Of a stretch of DNA of 51,621 nt, positions 24,202 to 33,440 are shown piece after piece. Position 1 is the first letter of the stretch; every line of letters begins with the position of its first letter. This DNA is from Xenococcus sp. MO_188.B8 (GTDB lineage: Bacteria; Cyanobacteriota; Cyanobacteriia; Cyanobacteriales; Xenococcaceae): contig JASJDR010000034.1 in the NCBI GenBank assembly GCA_030065615.1, forward strand, positions 1 through 51,621. The letters run 5' to 3'. Both the position numbers and the translations under genes were made by a program. A model generated the notes under the pieces. The model saw only the letters and a list, made by a program, of their open reading frames with translations. It was not told the DNA's origin and ran no database searches.

Positions 24202-27200
24202 CTAGCTAACTAACAAAGAATTAACCTTATTAATTAACTCTCCAGTAGAAAATCCTTTTGTTAAAAAGTCTGTTGCACCTAAGCGATGAGCTTCTTTATC
24301 CCATTCTTCTGCTAAACGAGAAGAAACAACCATAATCGGGAAAGTCATATTATTTTCACGACAACGATCTATCAAAGTGAAACCATCCATAATGGGCATC
24401 TCAATATCTGTAATTAGTAACATAGGATGAGAATTCATCTTCAACCAATTCCAAGCTTCTAAACCATCAGCACAGGTATGAGTGATGTAACCATAAGCGG
24501 ATAGGCTAACTTCGATTCGTCTTCGCATTAAAGCAGCATCATCAACAATGAGGATAGTTTGAGACTCTTCTTGATTTGCTTTGCGCCCATTAACTTTAAC
24601 CGCACCTTGAGTTACTTTATCTTCTGGCGTTGTAACAGAACTTGATTTAGTAACTAAATGATCCCGCAAAGAATTGAATTCAATAACTGGTATTAAAGAG
24701 CCATCTGTTTGTAGACTGACTCCCATTACTCCCTTGGGATGTACGAGGGGTCTAGGTAAAGGCTGAATTTTAAGTTCTAGTTTGCCTAAAATCTTATCTG
24801 CTAAAAGCCATAAACCTGACTGTTCAGGCTGGGGCTGTACATAGACAGCGACCGCATTACTACTTAGAGTACGATTTTGAAACTTAGGATACCAGTACCC
24901 CAATAAATCTAAACCTGGCGTGGTATTTCCCTCTTGCTGAATTTCCCAGTTATAAACAGACTGAGAGTCATGAACTGACGATGCGTTTAAGCTTTGCCAA
25001 AGACTGGTAGTAACAATTTGTTCGGTAGGAATAGCAAAATTGTGCTCGCCAGATTGTATTAATAAACAGGGAACTAGCAAATGGGGAACAGGGAAATTAA
25101 TCTTAAAAGTAGTTCCTTTTCCTGGTATTGTTTCTAAGCTCAAAGAGCCATTAAGTAAAGCTATTTGTTCTGCTACCACATCCATTCCTACTCCTCTACC
25201 AGAAATTTCACTTACTTCTGTTCGAGAACTAAACCCAGCCTGACAAATTACCGACAAGAGTTCACTAGGGGTATCGGTACGTGTCAGAGGTAAATTTAAT
25301 TTTTCCGCTTTAGCTTGAATTGCTGAAGCATCAATACCTTGACCATCATCTTGTAACTGAAGAGTATAGGTACTACTATAACGCTGTAGAGTTACAATAA
25401 TATTTCCTTGTTCTGATTTTCCTTGAGTAGTTCTTTCTGCTGGAGTTTCCAAGCCATGATCGTAAGCATTACGAACCAAATGTAATAAAATTGGCTCTAA
25501 TCTTCGAGTTGTTCCCACATCTAGCTCTATTTGTTCTCCTTTTACTTTTAGATTAACTATTTTTCCATAGCGAGTAATCAAATCCCTGACAATGGCCCTT
25601 ACTCTAAAAGTCAAATTCCTGAAAGGAATAAGGCGAGTATCTTCAACAATGTTTTTTAGTTGAGTGATACTTTTGTTGAGTTGTTGCAATTTTTCTGCCG
25701 TTTGTTGAGCCGATTGTTCTGCTTCTGCGCCAATTTCTGACAGACGTAAATTATTTTCTAAGAGGCGATTAATAGTGATATATCCGGTACGATAACGTTC
25801 CAGAGTTGGACTATCCGCATTTTGAGGTATTCGCCGATCCAAGTCATTTAAAAGAGTATAATCGTTCTGGATTTGTCTCAATTGAGTCAGATATTGAAAA
25901 CTATCTTTTGCGATGTCAATTAGTATGCGTAAATGTTGGTGTAGATTTTGAGAAAAACTCTCCATTGTACGAGCAATCATTAAAGTATCAACAATGGATT
26001 GAGCAGATCGATCTAGCTTTGCCAAAGGAATAGGAACTTGAATATTTTCTGTAGAGTTAGTTTCAAATTGAAAAGATACAGAAGATAATGGGAGAGATCC
26101 TAAAGGAAGTTGATTGAATACATTATTATTCTTAGAACTACTTCTTTGTAATGCTTCAATTTTATCTATTGAAGCGGAACTTGACTTATCAACTGCGAGG
26201 GGCTCAGTCTTTTCAGTAGCTTCAGAGTCACTATCTTCTAATAATTCGAGATCATCTAAGATGCTGTCAAGTTCATTAAGACTAGAAGCATTTGCTGTGA
26301 GGGGCTCAGTCTTTTCAGTAGCTTCAGAGTCACTATCTTCTAATAATTCGAGATCATCTAAGATGCTGTCAAGTTCATTAAGACTAGAAGCATTTGCTGC
26401 GAGGGGCTCAGTCTTTTCAGTAGCTTCAGAGTCACTATCTTCTAGTAATTCGAGATCATCTAAGATGCTGTCAAGTTCATTAAGACTAGAAGCATTTGCT
26501 GTGAGGGGCTCAGTCTTTTCAAGCGCTTGACCACCTTGTTTAGCACAGTTTTTTAAACTCAAAAAATATTCTGGCCACTTAACTTTCCATAAAGTAGCTT
26601 CTGGCTTTTTCAGTAACTGGGAAGCATCCTGCAATAATGCCGTCCAACCTGATGCTAATTGAAGTTCTTGACCAATTTCTTCTAGTTCTTCTAGTACCTG
26701 TCTTGCTAACTCAATAGTTTCATCAGAAATTGTTTTATTGTCAGATAATTGATTAATCGCAATTTCTAAATTTAATAGCACCAAATCTAATCCTTGTTCG
26801 GCGAATTCGATTTGAATCTGGGTTTGCTCGTTCCAATCTGCTAAATAATTTTCCTGAATTTGCTGCTTTAACTTTTGAATATGTTCAACTTTAGCCTGAA
26901 CTGCTGCTTCATTTGGTTGTGTTCCTAAAACACTGGCAATTATTTCTCCTCCTTCCTGTAGGATTCGTCGTAAACAACCATCTTCTAAAGCAGGGATTTT
27001 TTCCAGATAGCGTAATTCTGACAGCATATCTTCTAATACAGTAGCAACCTGAAGAATGCCATCTGCTTTTACTGTAACAGAACCACCTTTGATAGTGTGA
27101 ATAGCACGATACATAGTTTGTATATCGGCTTTCCAAGACTGCTCTTGCAACCCCTGTACACAGGTTAAATAGGTTTCTAAATCTTTTTGGGAATCCACCT

Positions 27201-27273
27201 CAAACATTTGACGCAGTTCTTGTTCAAGTTGGAGTTCAGCCAGATCAAAAGACTCTGAAAAATGTGACATCAA
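24202..27273 (-). CDS. CheA-type hybrid histidine kinase of the motility operon
   Basis: The 1023-aa protein is the central kinase of a cyanobacterial Pil/Hmp/Pix-type chemosensory system. The Hpt domain at the N-terminus carries phospho-accepting His59 (AIHTIKGG). Residues about 255-360 contain three nearly identical 34-residue acidic repeats. A dimerisation helix region follows, then the HATPase with N-box HLVRNAYDHG near residue 604 and G boxes DDGQGID and GRGVGMDVV, a CheW domain (about 700-845), and a C-terminal receiver with the phospho-Asp in LITDIEMP near residue 955. It is the last gene of a five-gene operon, 104 bp after the MCP gene. The closest described arrangement is hmpE/pilL. 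Confidence 0.95.
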   Translation of the reverse strand: MMSHFSESFDLAELQLEQELRQMFEVDSQKDLETYLTCVQGLQEQSWKADIQTMYRAIHTIKGGSVTVKADGILQVATVLEDMLSELRYLEKIPALEDGCLRRILQEGGEIIASVLGTQPNEAAVQAKVEHIQKLKQQIQENYLADWNEQTQIQIEFAEQGLDLVLLNLEIAINQLSDNKTISDETIELARQVLEELEEIGQELQLASGWTALLQDASQLLKKPEATLWKVKWPEYFLSLKNCAKQGGQALEKTEPLTANASSLNELDSILDDLELLEDSDSEATEKTEPLAANASSLNELDSILDDLELLEDSDSEATEKTEPLTANASSLNELDSILDDLELLEDSDSEATEKTEPLAVDKSSSASIDKIEALQRSSSKNNNVFNQLPLGSLPLSSVSFQFETNSTENIQVPIPLAKLDRSAQSIVDTLMIARTMESFSQNLHQHLRILIDIAKDSFQYLTQLRQIQNDYTLLNDLDRRIPQNADSPTLERYRTGYITINRLLENNLRLSEIGAEAEQSAQQTAEKLQQLNKSITQLKNIVEDTRLIPFRNLTFRVRAIVRDLITRYGKIVNLKVKGEQIELDVGTTRRLEPILLHLVRNAYDHGLETPAERTTQGKSEQGNIIVTLQRYSSTYTLQLQDDGQGIDASAIQAKAEKLNLPLTRTDTPSELLSVICQAGFSSRTEVSEISGRGVGMDVVAEQIALLNGSLSLETIPGKGTTFKINFPVPHLLVPCLLIQSGEHNFAIPTEQIVTTSLWQSLNASSVHDSQSVYNWEIQQEGNTTPGLDLLGYWYPKFQNRTLSSNAVAVYVQPQPEQSGLWLLADKILGKLELKIQPLPRPLVHPKGVMGVSLQTDGSLIPVIEFNSLRDHLVTKSSSVTTPEDKVTQGAVKVNGRKANQEESQTILIVDDAALMRRRIEVSLSAYGYITHTCADGLEAWNWLKMNSHPMLLITDIEMPIMDGFTLIDRCRENNMTFPIMVVSSRLAEEWDKEAHRLGATDFLTKGFSTGELINKVNSLLVS
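26200..26525. repeat. 102-bp tandem repeats in the cheA-like gene
   Basis: Three copies of a 102-bp unit, differing at only a few bases, encode acidic 34-residue repeats with the core SSLNELDSILDDLELLED. The length is a multiple of three, so copy changes keep the frame. An open frame on the opposite strand is a by-product. Confidence 0.85.
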
Positions 27274-27377
27274 AATTAGGAAAAAGACTAGGCTTTAAAC
27301 AATAAATTATTAGGTTTTGCAAGACAAAAATATCTTCACTGGCAAAACAATTGCATATATTTTACTTCTTGCCTTAC

Positions 27378-29222
27378 TTAACAAGTAGTAGTAGTAGTAG
27401 TAGTACTAATATTAGTATTACTATTAGTTAAAGAATTGTTTTGAGAATCCCATAAATCAGATGGTTCAATATCAGTCATTGTATAAATATGGGGGGATAA
27501 TCGGAAAAAATTAATAGTAGTCGAAAGTTCGCTAGATAAAGTTGCCATTTGCTGGGATCGTTTTAAATTCTTTTGTGTTAGTTCTCTGGTTGTTGCTGCT
27601 AATTTTGCAATGTTTTCCATTACATTAGTGGTAGATTGAGCAGAATTGATAATGTCTTGACTAGAAAGAGCCACTAATTCTCCAGCTTGAACAGCTTCTT
27701 GTGCTGTATCATTGACATTTTCTAAGGCGTTGCTAGATTGTTCTACTCCCTGGGTAAATTCTCGTACCAGACCTCCTAAATTCTGAACGTTGGTATCAAT
27801 AGAAGTTACTACATTATGAATTTGGCTACTACGTTGTTCTAAGTTAACTAGACCGCTACTGGTACGTTGAGCGAGATTACTAACTTGATTGGCTATAGAC
27901 TCAAACTCGCGAGCTACAACTATAAATTGGGTGGGGTCTCTTTGCTCAGAGGCTCTAGCCGCTACTAATGAAGCGTTCATTGCTAAAACTTGCGTCATAC
28001 TAGAAATTTGACTTTGTTCATGCAAAAATTGATCTGTTAGTCCGACGAATTCCCCTAACGCTTTCATTTGCTGGACAATTTGATCCGTACCGTTTTGCAG
28101 TACGCCAATACCTTCTGTTAAGTCTTGACTAGCTGTTTGTCCTTGTTGTACAGCTATTTTGAGGTTTTGTAGGGATTGAATAGATACTTTAATTTGCTCA
28201 CCAGAGTTAAGAGCCGAGTTAACCACTTGATTGATTAGCTTGAGCACTTCATTCACTGATTCTGCTTCTCGATCTGCATTGCCTGATACTTGGTTGGTAA
28301 TTTTGTCAAGTTGGATTGTTCTTTGACTAAATTGATCTGTCACGTTAAGAACCTGAGCTAGAACTCTAGATAGTTCTTCAATCAGACGATTGAGAGTATC
28401 AAAGATCAGACCTGTTTCGCGGTCATTAATAGGTGCTTGTATGGTAAAGTCTCCCTCTTCTACGGTAGATACAAGCTCTAAAATTTGACCGATATCTTCT
28501 TGCAAAATTTCACTTTCTTGACGAACCTTTTGTTCTTGTTCTTCAAGAGACTTTTGGGCTGCATTACGATCTCTGATATAAGAACCAATAAGATATAATA
28601 CAACCACCCAACTGATTACTAAGAGGGGAAAGCTAAAACCGGCTAAGATCGCAGAGCGAGATAATTGTTGAGCGTAGGTTTGTATTTGGCTATCCACAGA
28701 CTTTTTAATACCAACTAAGGTTTTTTCTACTCCTTGGCTGTAAATTGTTTTTTGGCGTTGATACTCTTCACCAAGAAGTAAGCTTAATGCCTCATCAAGT
28801 TTTCCCTGACGAACTAATTCAAAGGAACGCTCTTCCATTTCAATAAGCTTGATGTTGGCTTCATCCGTTTGACTAGCATTTTCCTGGTATTCAGGAGCAA
28901 GAGATAGAACTCCATTGATAGCGTCGTCTAAAGGCGGAACATTTTTCAGATAACGTTCTTCCCACTTGATGTCTCCAGTACTAGCTGCCATACGAGCAGA
29001 CATAGTTAATACTTCATCTAAATGCACTATTTGACCACTCAAATCTTGTAGTCTAAAGTTTCTAGTAATAGCATTTTGGAAATTTTGATAAATATTCCAA
29101 GTACTTAAAGCAGAAAAACCAACCATTCCTGCACTAGCAGCTGCAATCACCGAAAAAATAGGAATCAGGTTATTATCAAGAATTTTTTTGGATGAATTTG
29201 TTTTTTTTGAACTTAAAACCAT
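27378..29222 (-). CDS. Methyl-accepting chemotaxis protein, PilJ/HmpD type
   Basis: The 614-aa membrane receptor has TM1 near residues 22-42, an extracytoplasmic helical region, TM2 near 188-213, a HAMP domain (VEEGDFTIQAPINDRETGL), and a signalling coiled coil. The usual tip sequence is replaced by SSMTQVLAMNASLVAARASE, a form I associate with the PilJ/HmpD receptors that control type IV pili. There is no GAF or bilin-binding domain, so a PixJ-type photoreceptor is unlikely. The C-terminus ends in a run of threonines encoded by a GTA trinucleotide repeat at 27384-27407. It sits between the cheW- and cheA-like genes. Confidence 0.93.
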   Translation of the reverse strand: MVLSSKKTNSSKKILDNNLIPIFSVIAAASAGMVGFSALSTWNIYQNFQNAITRNFRLQDLSGQIVHLDEVLTMSARMAASTGDIKWEERYLKNVPPLDDAINGVLSLAPEYQENASQTDEANIKLIEMEERSFELVRQGKLDEALSLLLGEEYQRQKTIYSQGVEKTLVGIKKSVDSQIQTYAQQLSRSAILAGFSFPLLVISWVVVLYLIGSYIRDRNAAQKSLEEQEQKVRQESEILQEDIGQILELVSTVEEGDFTIQAPINDRETGLIFDTLNRLIEELSRVLAQVLNVTDQFSQRTIQLDKITNQVSGNADREAESVNEVLKLINQVVNSALNSGEQIKVSIQSLQNLKIAVQQGQTASQDLTEGIGVLQNGTDQIVQQMKALGEFVGLTDQFLHEQSQISSMTQVLAMNASLVAARASEQRDPTQFIVVAREFESIANQVSNLAQRTSSGLVNLEQRSSQIHNVVTSIDTNVQNLGGLVREFTQGVEQSSNALENVNDTAQEAVQAGELVALSSQDIINSAQSTTNVMENIAKLAATTRELTQKNLKRSQQMATLSSELSTTINFFRLSPHIYTMTDIEPSDLWDSQNNSLTNSNTNISTTTTTTTC

Positions 29223-29288
29223 AGTATTTAAAGTTATAAATTTGCACTGTACGAAAGATCAAATATAAGAAAGCAAGTTTTACCTAGA

Positions 29289-29708
29289 TTAACCATCAGG
29301 TTGCCAAATTTGCTGAGGAATGTCTGTAAATTCAAATAATTGTTCCTGAGTAAGCTCTTTAGCAGATAGGTTTCCTACCATACAATCAACCACAACCCCT
29401 ACTCCAGCAAGGTTTTGTCCAAATTGATTAAGACGTACTGCAGTAAGTGTTACTTGGGTTATTTTTTTTGTAGTCTCTAAAAAAATTTTTCGTCCTGATA
29501 CTAGAGGTACAATTTGATTTTGATGATGAATAACTCCTAATAAACATTGATCATAAAAAGGCAACTGCAAAATTTGTGAACGCTGAAATACTAAAATCTC
29601 CTGAACCCAATGAGCAGAAAATGCAACTTTTTTATCTTCTACTTGAGCAACTAAATAGCGTTCTTCTTGATTGATATTTTTAGTGACAACTTGTGCTGTT
29701 ATATTCAT
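29289..29708 (-). CDS. CheW-like scaffold protein (PilI/HmpC type)
   Basis: The 139-aa protein is a single CheW domain that couples the receptor to the CheA kinase. The conserved parts are VAFSAHWVQEIL in the first sheet and LLGVIHHQNQIVPLVSGRKI, the usual 'G.i..rG.i.PvidL' motif. It begins 4 bp after the end of the CheY-like gene, which implies translational coupling, and lies 66 bp before the MCP gene. Confidence 0.92.
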   Translation of the reverse strand: MNITAQVVTKNINQEERYLVAQVEDKKVAFSAHWVQEILVFQRSQILQLPFYDQCLLGVIHHQNQIVPLVSGRKIFLETTKKITQVTLTAVRLNQFGQNLAGVGVVVDCMVGNLSAKELTQEQLFEFTDIPQQIWQPDG

Positions 29709-29712
29709 ATCT

Positions 29713-30069
29713 TTAAACCTTTTGCAGGGCTTTTTCGAGACTCTCTTGGGTTATTGGCTTAGTAATATAGTCATTAGCTCCTGCTTTTTTGAGTCCATAA
29801 TTGATTTCTAGAGGTTTATTTTTACTAGAACAAAAAATTACATATTGTTGAGCAGTAGCAGGATTTAAGCGTAACTTTCTTAGACACTTAAAGCCATCTG
29901 GTTGAGGCATCACAATATCTAAAATTACAGCAGCATAATTTCCTCGTTCTACTTTTTTTAGTAGACCATCGGAACTATTACAAGTATCAACTTGATGACC
30001 AATTTTTTTTAGCATAGACACTATTAAGTGTCTGTCTACTGGACTATCATCAACAACTAAAAATTTCAT
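29713..30069 (-). CDS. CheY-like response regulator (PilH/HmpB type)
   Basis: The 118-aa protein is a stand-alone receiver domain. The acidic pair is D7-D8 (VVDDSPVD), the phospho-Asp is D51 (VILDIVMPQPDG) and the conserved Lys lies in YITKPIT. There is no output domain, so it acts by protein contact, as in pilus-linked Che systems. It is the second gene of the operon. Confidence 0.94.
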   Translation of the reverse strand: MKFLVVDDSPVDRHLIVSMLKKIGHQVDTCNSSDGLLKKVERGNYAAVILDIVMPQPDGFKCLRKLRLNPATAQQYVIFCSSKNKPLEINYGLKKAGANDYITKPITQESLEKALQKV

Positions 30070-30130
30070 AACTCTACTTCCTTTAATATTTGAAGAAACC
30101 TTGAATATACTTAAATAATATGGTTAAAAA

Positions 30131-31387
30131 TTACTTCATAGTTAGCATTTTTTCTAATAAAGATTTTAAGTCTGATTCAAAACGATCAATTTCTTCAGTA
30201 TTTAGTGGCTTAGTCAGAAAAACACTTTTAGCCCATTTGGCACGCTGGCGATTCATTAATGTTTTTTCTGCAGTTAAAACTACTACAGGAGTTGAACTTA
30301 ACTCAGGTTGTAGGCGAATTTTTTTCATTAGCTGAAATCCTGAGTAATGTGGCATATTAACATCTAAGAAAATGATTTCAGGAGGAGATTCCAACAAAAA
30401 ATCTACTGCAGTTAAAGCATTACTACAGCAGCGAACATCATAACCCCAATCAGTTACTATCTTCGTAAATTGTTTTAGCAAAATAGGAGAGTCATCAATG
30501 ATGGCAATTCCTGATGCTAAGACATCTTCAGTTTCGGCAACCAAAGAAATTTGACCTATTAAAGATGAATTAATATTGTTGATTTCTGAATCAATAACAA
30601 CTAGATTTTGATTGATTAGCTTAGCAAAAGTCGTGGCTATTTTTAAACTATCTTCTCCTAAATTATATCTTATTTCTTCTAAGGTTTTACCATGATCAAG
30701 TAATCGTTTTATTTTTTGTCTCTTTTTGCTAGACAATCTTTTCCATTGGGGATTTTGTTCATTAGAGCCGACATAAAAAAACATAGATGGAATCACTTCT
30801 CGCAATTGATTCCACTGAATTTTTCTTTGCTTAACCATAAATAGAATTTGTTGTAAGTTAAATCCTACTATAGGTTTTTTAAGATCTACACTTTTATCAA
30901 AAATAATTTTTATTCTTCCTGAATTAGTAAATAAATGTTTTTCAAAATCACTAAAAAGATGGTGTTGAATACCTTTAATAATCTCTTGATACTCAACTAG
31001 TTTAGTATTGATAGTTAATTCCATTAAGAGCCTTAATACAGATATATCATTTCTTGTATTGGCTAATCTAAATATCATCTCAATTTTAGTCTTAGCTTTA
31101 ACATCAAAAATCCTCAACTCAGGAACATAGTTTTTTAGAACCTCTAATATAGTTTCTAAACTAATTTCTTTACAATGAGAAAAAACAACTTTTCCCTTAG
31201 AAAAAAAAACATACCACGTATTTGAAGTTGAGTCTTCTAAGTTCTGAGTATTATCAAATACAACTTGAAAATATCCTGAAAAACGCAATTTCTCAAGATT
31301 TATGCTTTGCCAAGTTGAAGTTAGCTCTCCTGCGCGAAATCCAATAGAATTCATATTTATTTTTTTATTAAATGAATTCGCAATCAT
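30131..31387 (-). CDS. PatA/PilG/HmpA-type response regulator (PATAN + receiver)
   Basis: The 418-aa protein is the first gene of the motility operon. The N-terminal two thirds fit the PATAN region of cyanobacterial PatA-type regulators, starting with the L..L....SGYF pattern (LEKLRFSGYFQVVF) and WYVFFSKGKVVFS. The C-terminal receiver (about 295-415) has IIDDSPILL and the phospho-Asp in IIFLDVNMPHYSG near residue 340. PatA-type proteins link phosphotransfer to type IV pilus polarity in motile cyanobacteria. An internal ATG (MNSIGFRAGE) 11 codons in is the alternative start. Confidence 0.88.
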   Translation of the reverse strand: MIANSFNKKINMNSIGFRAGELTSTWQSINLEKLRFSGYFQVVFDNTQNLEDSTSNTWYVFFSKGKVVFSHCKEISLETILEVLKNYVPELRIFDVKAKTKIEMIFRLANTRNDISVLRLLMELTINTKLVEYQEIIKGIQHHLFSDFEKHLFTNSGRIKIIFDKSVDLKKPIVGFNLQQILFMVKQRKIQWNQLREVIPSMFFYVGSNEQNPQWKRLSSKKRQKIKRLLDHGKTLEEIRYNLGEDSLKIATTFAKLINQNLVVIDSEINNINSSLIGQISLVAETEDVLASGIAIIDDSPILLKQFTKIVTDWGYDVRCCSNALTAVDFLLESPPEIIFLDVNMPHYSGFQLMKKIRLQPELSSTPVVVLTAEKTLMNRQRAKWAKSVFLTKPLNTEEIDRFESDLKSLLEKMLTMK

Positions 31388-31662
31388 TGCAAAAAAATAG
31401 TGGAGTTTTTACAATATAACTCGTTTGATATTTCATTACCTCAGCAAAAATACGGTTACTTGCAAAGATAAACACCAAGAACTTGCGTCATCATTTGGAG
31501 ATGAATATCATAGCAAGCTTTAGAATATGTTTGTAAATAGATATTAAGATAATTGACTACTAGGGATAATCCCAGTAATAACAGATATTCAGGATATAAT
31601 AATACTAAATATATCAAAAAAACTTATATTTATTTTAAAAATAGTGAGCTCTTTGAAATTAT

Positions 31663-32445
31663 TTAAACAGCTGTAGATAGACTTCTAAGTAAATCAATAA
31701 TTCTGTCAGATTGCTGATGAAATGAGGGTTGACGCTTAATTTTGTAATCGCGATCGCTTGGTAAATCTATAGCTATTTCCTCTTTAACGGTACCGGGTCT
31801 AGCAGAAAGAACATAAACCCTTTGAGATAAAAAGACTGCTTCTTGAACATCATGAGTAATCATAAAAATTGTACAGCCAGTTTTGTGCCAAATTTCTAAG
31901 AGAAATTGCTGCATATTTTCTTTGGTTTGAATATCTAAAGCACCAAAGGGTTCATCCATTAACAATATTTTAGGATTAGTTGCTAAAGCACGGGCGATCG
32001 CAACTCGTTGTTTCATCCCGCCAGATAATTCTTTGGGATAGGATTTAGCAAAATCTGATAAGCCGACAATGTTTAAATAATAAGATGCTTCTTCTTTTCT
32101 TTTTTTTGGGGTAACTCCTAATAACTTCAACCCGAACTCAACATTTTTTTGAACATTCATCCAAGGATAAAGAGTATATTTTTGAAATACCATACCCCGA
32201 TCTGCTCCAGGTCCTATTATAATTTTATCATCTACAGTAATTTCTCCAGCACTAGGAAAATCTAAACCCGCAATTAATCGTAATAAAGTAGATTTTCCAG
32301 AACCAGATGCCCCGACAACAGAGACAAATTCACCAGTTTCAACATGCATATTAATATCTTGAAGGGCAACTACAGTTCCTTTTTTCGTGGAAAATTCTTT
32401 ATAGAGATAAGAAATTTCAAGATGCATTTTTGAACTTAAAATCAA
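31663..32445 (-). CDS. ABC transporter ATPase, SsuB/TauB/NrtD family
   Basis: The 260-aa ATP-binding subunit has Walker A GASGSGKST (45-53), Q-loop QKYTLYPW, signature LSGGMKQR and Walker B ILLMDEPFGALD. The segment GADRGMVFQKY is typical of importers for nitrate, taurine, sulfonates and similar small solutes. An internal ATG at residue 7 (MHLEISYLYKEF) is another possible start. The permease gene ends 27 bp upstream and the binding-protein gene precedes that, giving a complete importer. The substrate is discussed with the binding protein. Confidence 0.93.
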   Translation of the reverse strand: MILSSKMHLEISYLYKEFSTKKGTVVALQDINMHVETGEFVSVVGASGSGKSTLLRLIAGLDFPSAGEITVDDKIIIGPGADRGMVFQKYTLYPWMNVQKNVEFGLKLLGVTPKKRKEEASYYLNIVGLSDFAKSYPKELSGGMKQRVAIARALATNPKILLMDEPFGALDIQTKENMQQFLLEIWHKTGCTIFMITHDVQEAVFLSQRVYVLSARPGTVKEEIAIDLPSDRDYKIKRQPSFHQQSDRIIDLLRSLSTAV

Positions 32446-32472
32446 TAAATTACAATAGTTATTATTTAATAC

Positions 32473-33312
32473 TTAATTAAAGGCCCATTTACAAGTAAAT
32501 CTAAGTAATAGACGGAAAGATAAATCGAGGGCAAAACCAATTAAACCTAAAATAATTAAGCACGCGAATATTTCATCAGTTTTTAAAAACTTTTGAGCTA
32601 ATAAAATTCTTTTTCCTAAACCTTCTGATGCAGCGACTAACTCTGCGACAACTACTAAATTCCAGGAAGTAGCAATATTAATCCGAAAAGTATCCATAAT
32701 ACTAGGAATAATATATGGCGTAATAACTTGTACTAAAATTTGCCAGCGCGAGCCTCCTAAAGTATAGGTTGTTTCGATTAAATCCTTGGGAATAAATTTA
32801 ACCGCATCCATAATCATTAAAATATTAAAAAATACTGTACCAATAAATATTAAAGCAATTTTAGGAGCTTCATCTATTCCCAAATAAATAATTAATAGTG
32901 GAATAAATGCTGGTGCTGGCATATAGCGGACAATACCAATTATCGGTTCAAACAAAGCCCTAATACTAGCAAAAGAACCCATCATAATTCCCAGAGGAAT
33001 CGCTATTAGGGTAGATAAAAAGAAGCCAATAGAAACTCTAGTGAAACTTGCAGCAATGTCTTTAGTCAAAAATCCTTTTTGCCACAATCTAACTAAAGCA
33101 TTGCCCACATCAGATGGTGTGGGCAAAAATATAGAATCTATTCCAGAATAGCTAGTAAATATGAACCAAAAAAACAAAGGAATAATTATAGAAAGGGTCA
33201 TGATCACCCAAGATAAAGACTTAGGAATATCTTCGGCAATTCGCCAAAAAATTGTTGGCTCTATCCCAGATACTTTGTGTGTAGAAAATTCTTTTTTGGG
33301 GCTAGATTTCAT
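32473..33312 (-). CDS. ABC transporter permease, SsuC/TauC family
   Basis: The 279-aa inner-membrane permease has about six spans, starting near residue 35. The cytoplasmic EAA loop reads TTYTLGGSRWQILVQVITP and contacts the ATPase, and PTPSDVGNALVRLW is a family hallmark. It is co-transcribed with the ATPase gene downstream and the lipoprotein gene 128 bp upstream. Confidence 0.92.
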   Translation of the reverse strand: MKSSPKKEFSTHKVSGIEPTIFWRIAEDIPKSLSWVIMTLSIIIPLFFWFIFTSYSGIDSIFLPTPSDVGNALVRLWQKGFLTKDIAASFTRVSIGFFLSTLIAIPLGIMMGSFASIRALFEPIIGIVRYMPAPAFIPLLIIYLGIDEAPKIALIFIGTVFFNILMIMDAVKFIPKDLIETTYTLGGSRWQILVQVITPYIIPSIMDTFRINIATSWNLVVVAELVAASEGLGKRILLAQKFLKTDEIFACLIILGLIGFALDLSFRLLLRFTCKWAFN

Positions 33313-33440
33313 ATTACTAAGGATTGAAGGATGAGGGATGAGAAAGGATTGAGAAATGAATTAGCAATAAGTACAATTGAATTCAGTTTTATTCCCCATA
33401 ATTTACTCCCTACATCCACTATTCTTGAGAGAATTATTAA

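Noticed and set aside
26114-26530. Repetitive 138-codon open frame on the plus strand
   Set aside because: It is the antisense of the 102-bp repeats in the CheA-like gene and has no gene-like start or domain.
27378-29222. Phototaxis photoreceptor (PixJ/TaxD1)
   Set aside because: No GAF domain or bilin-binding Cys is present; the receptor has only TM, HAMP and signalling parts.
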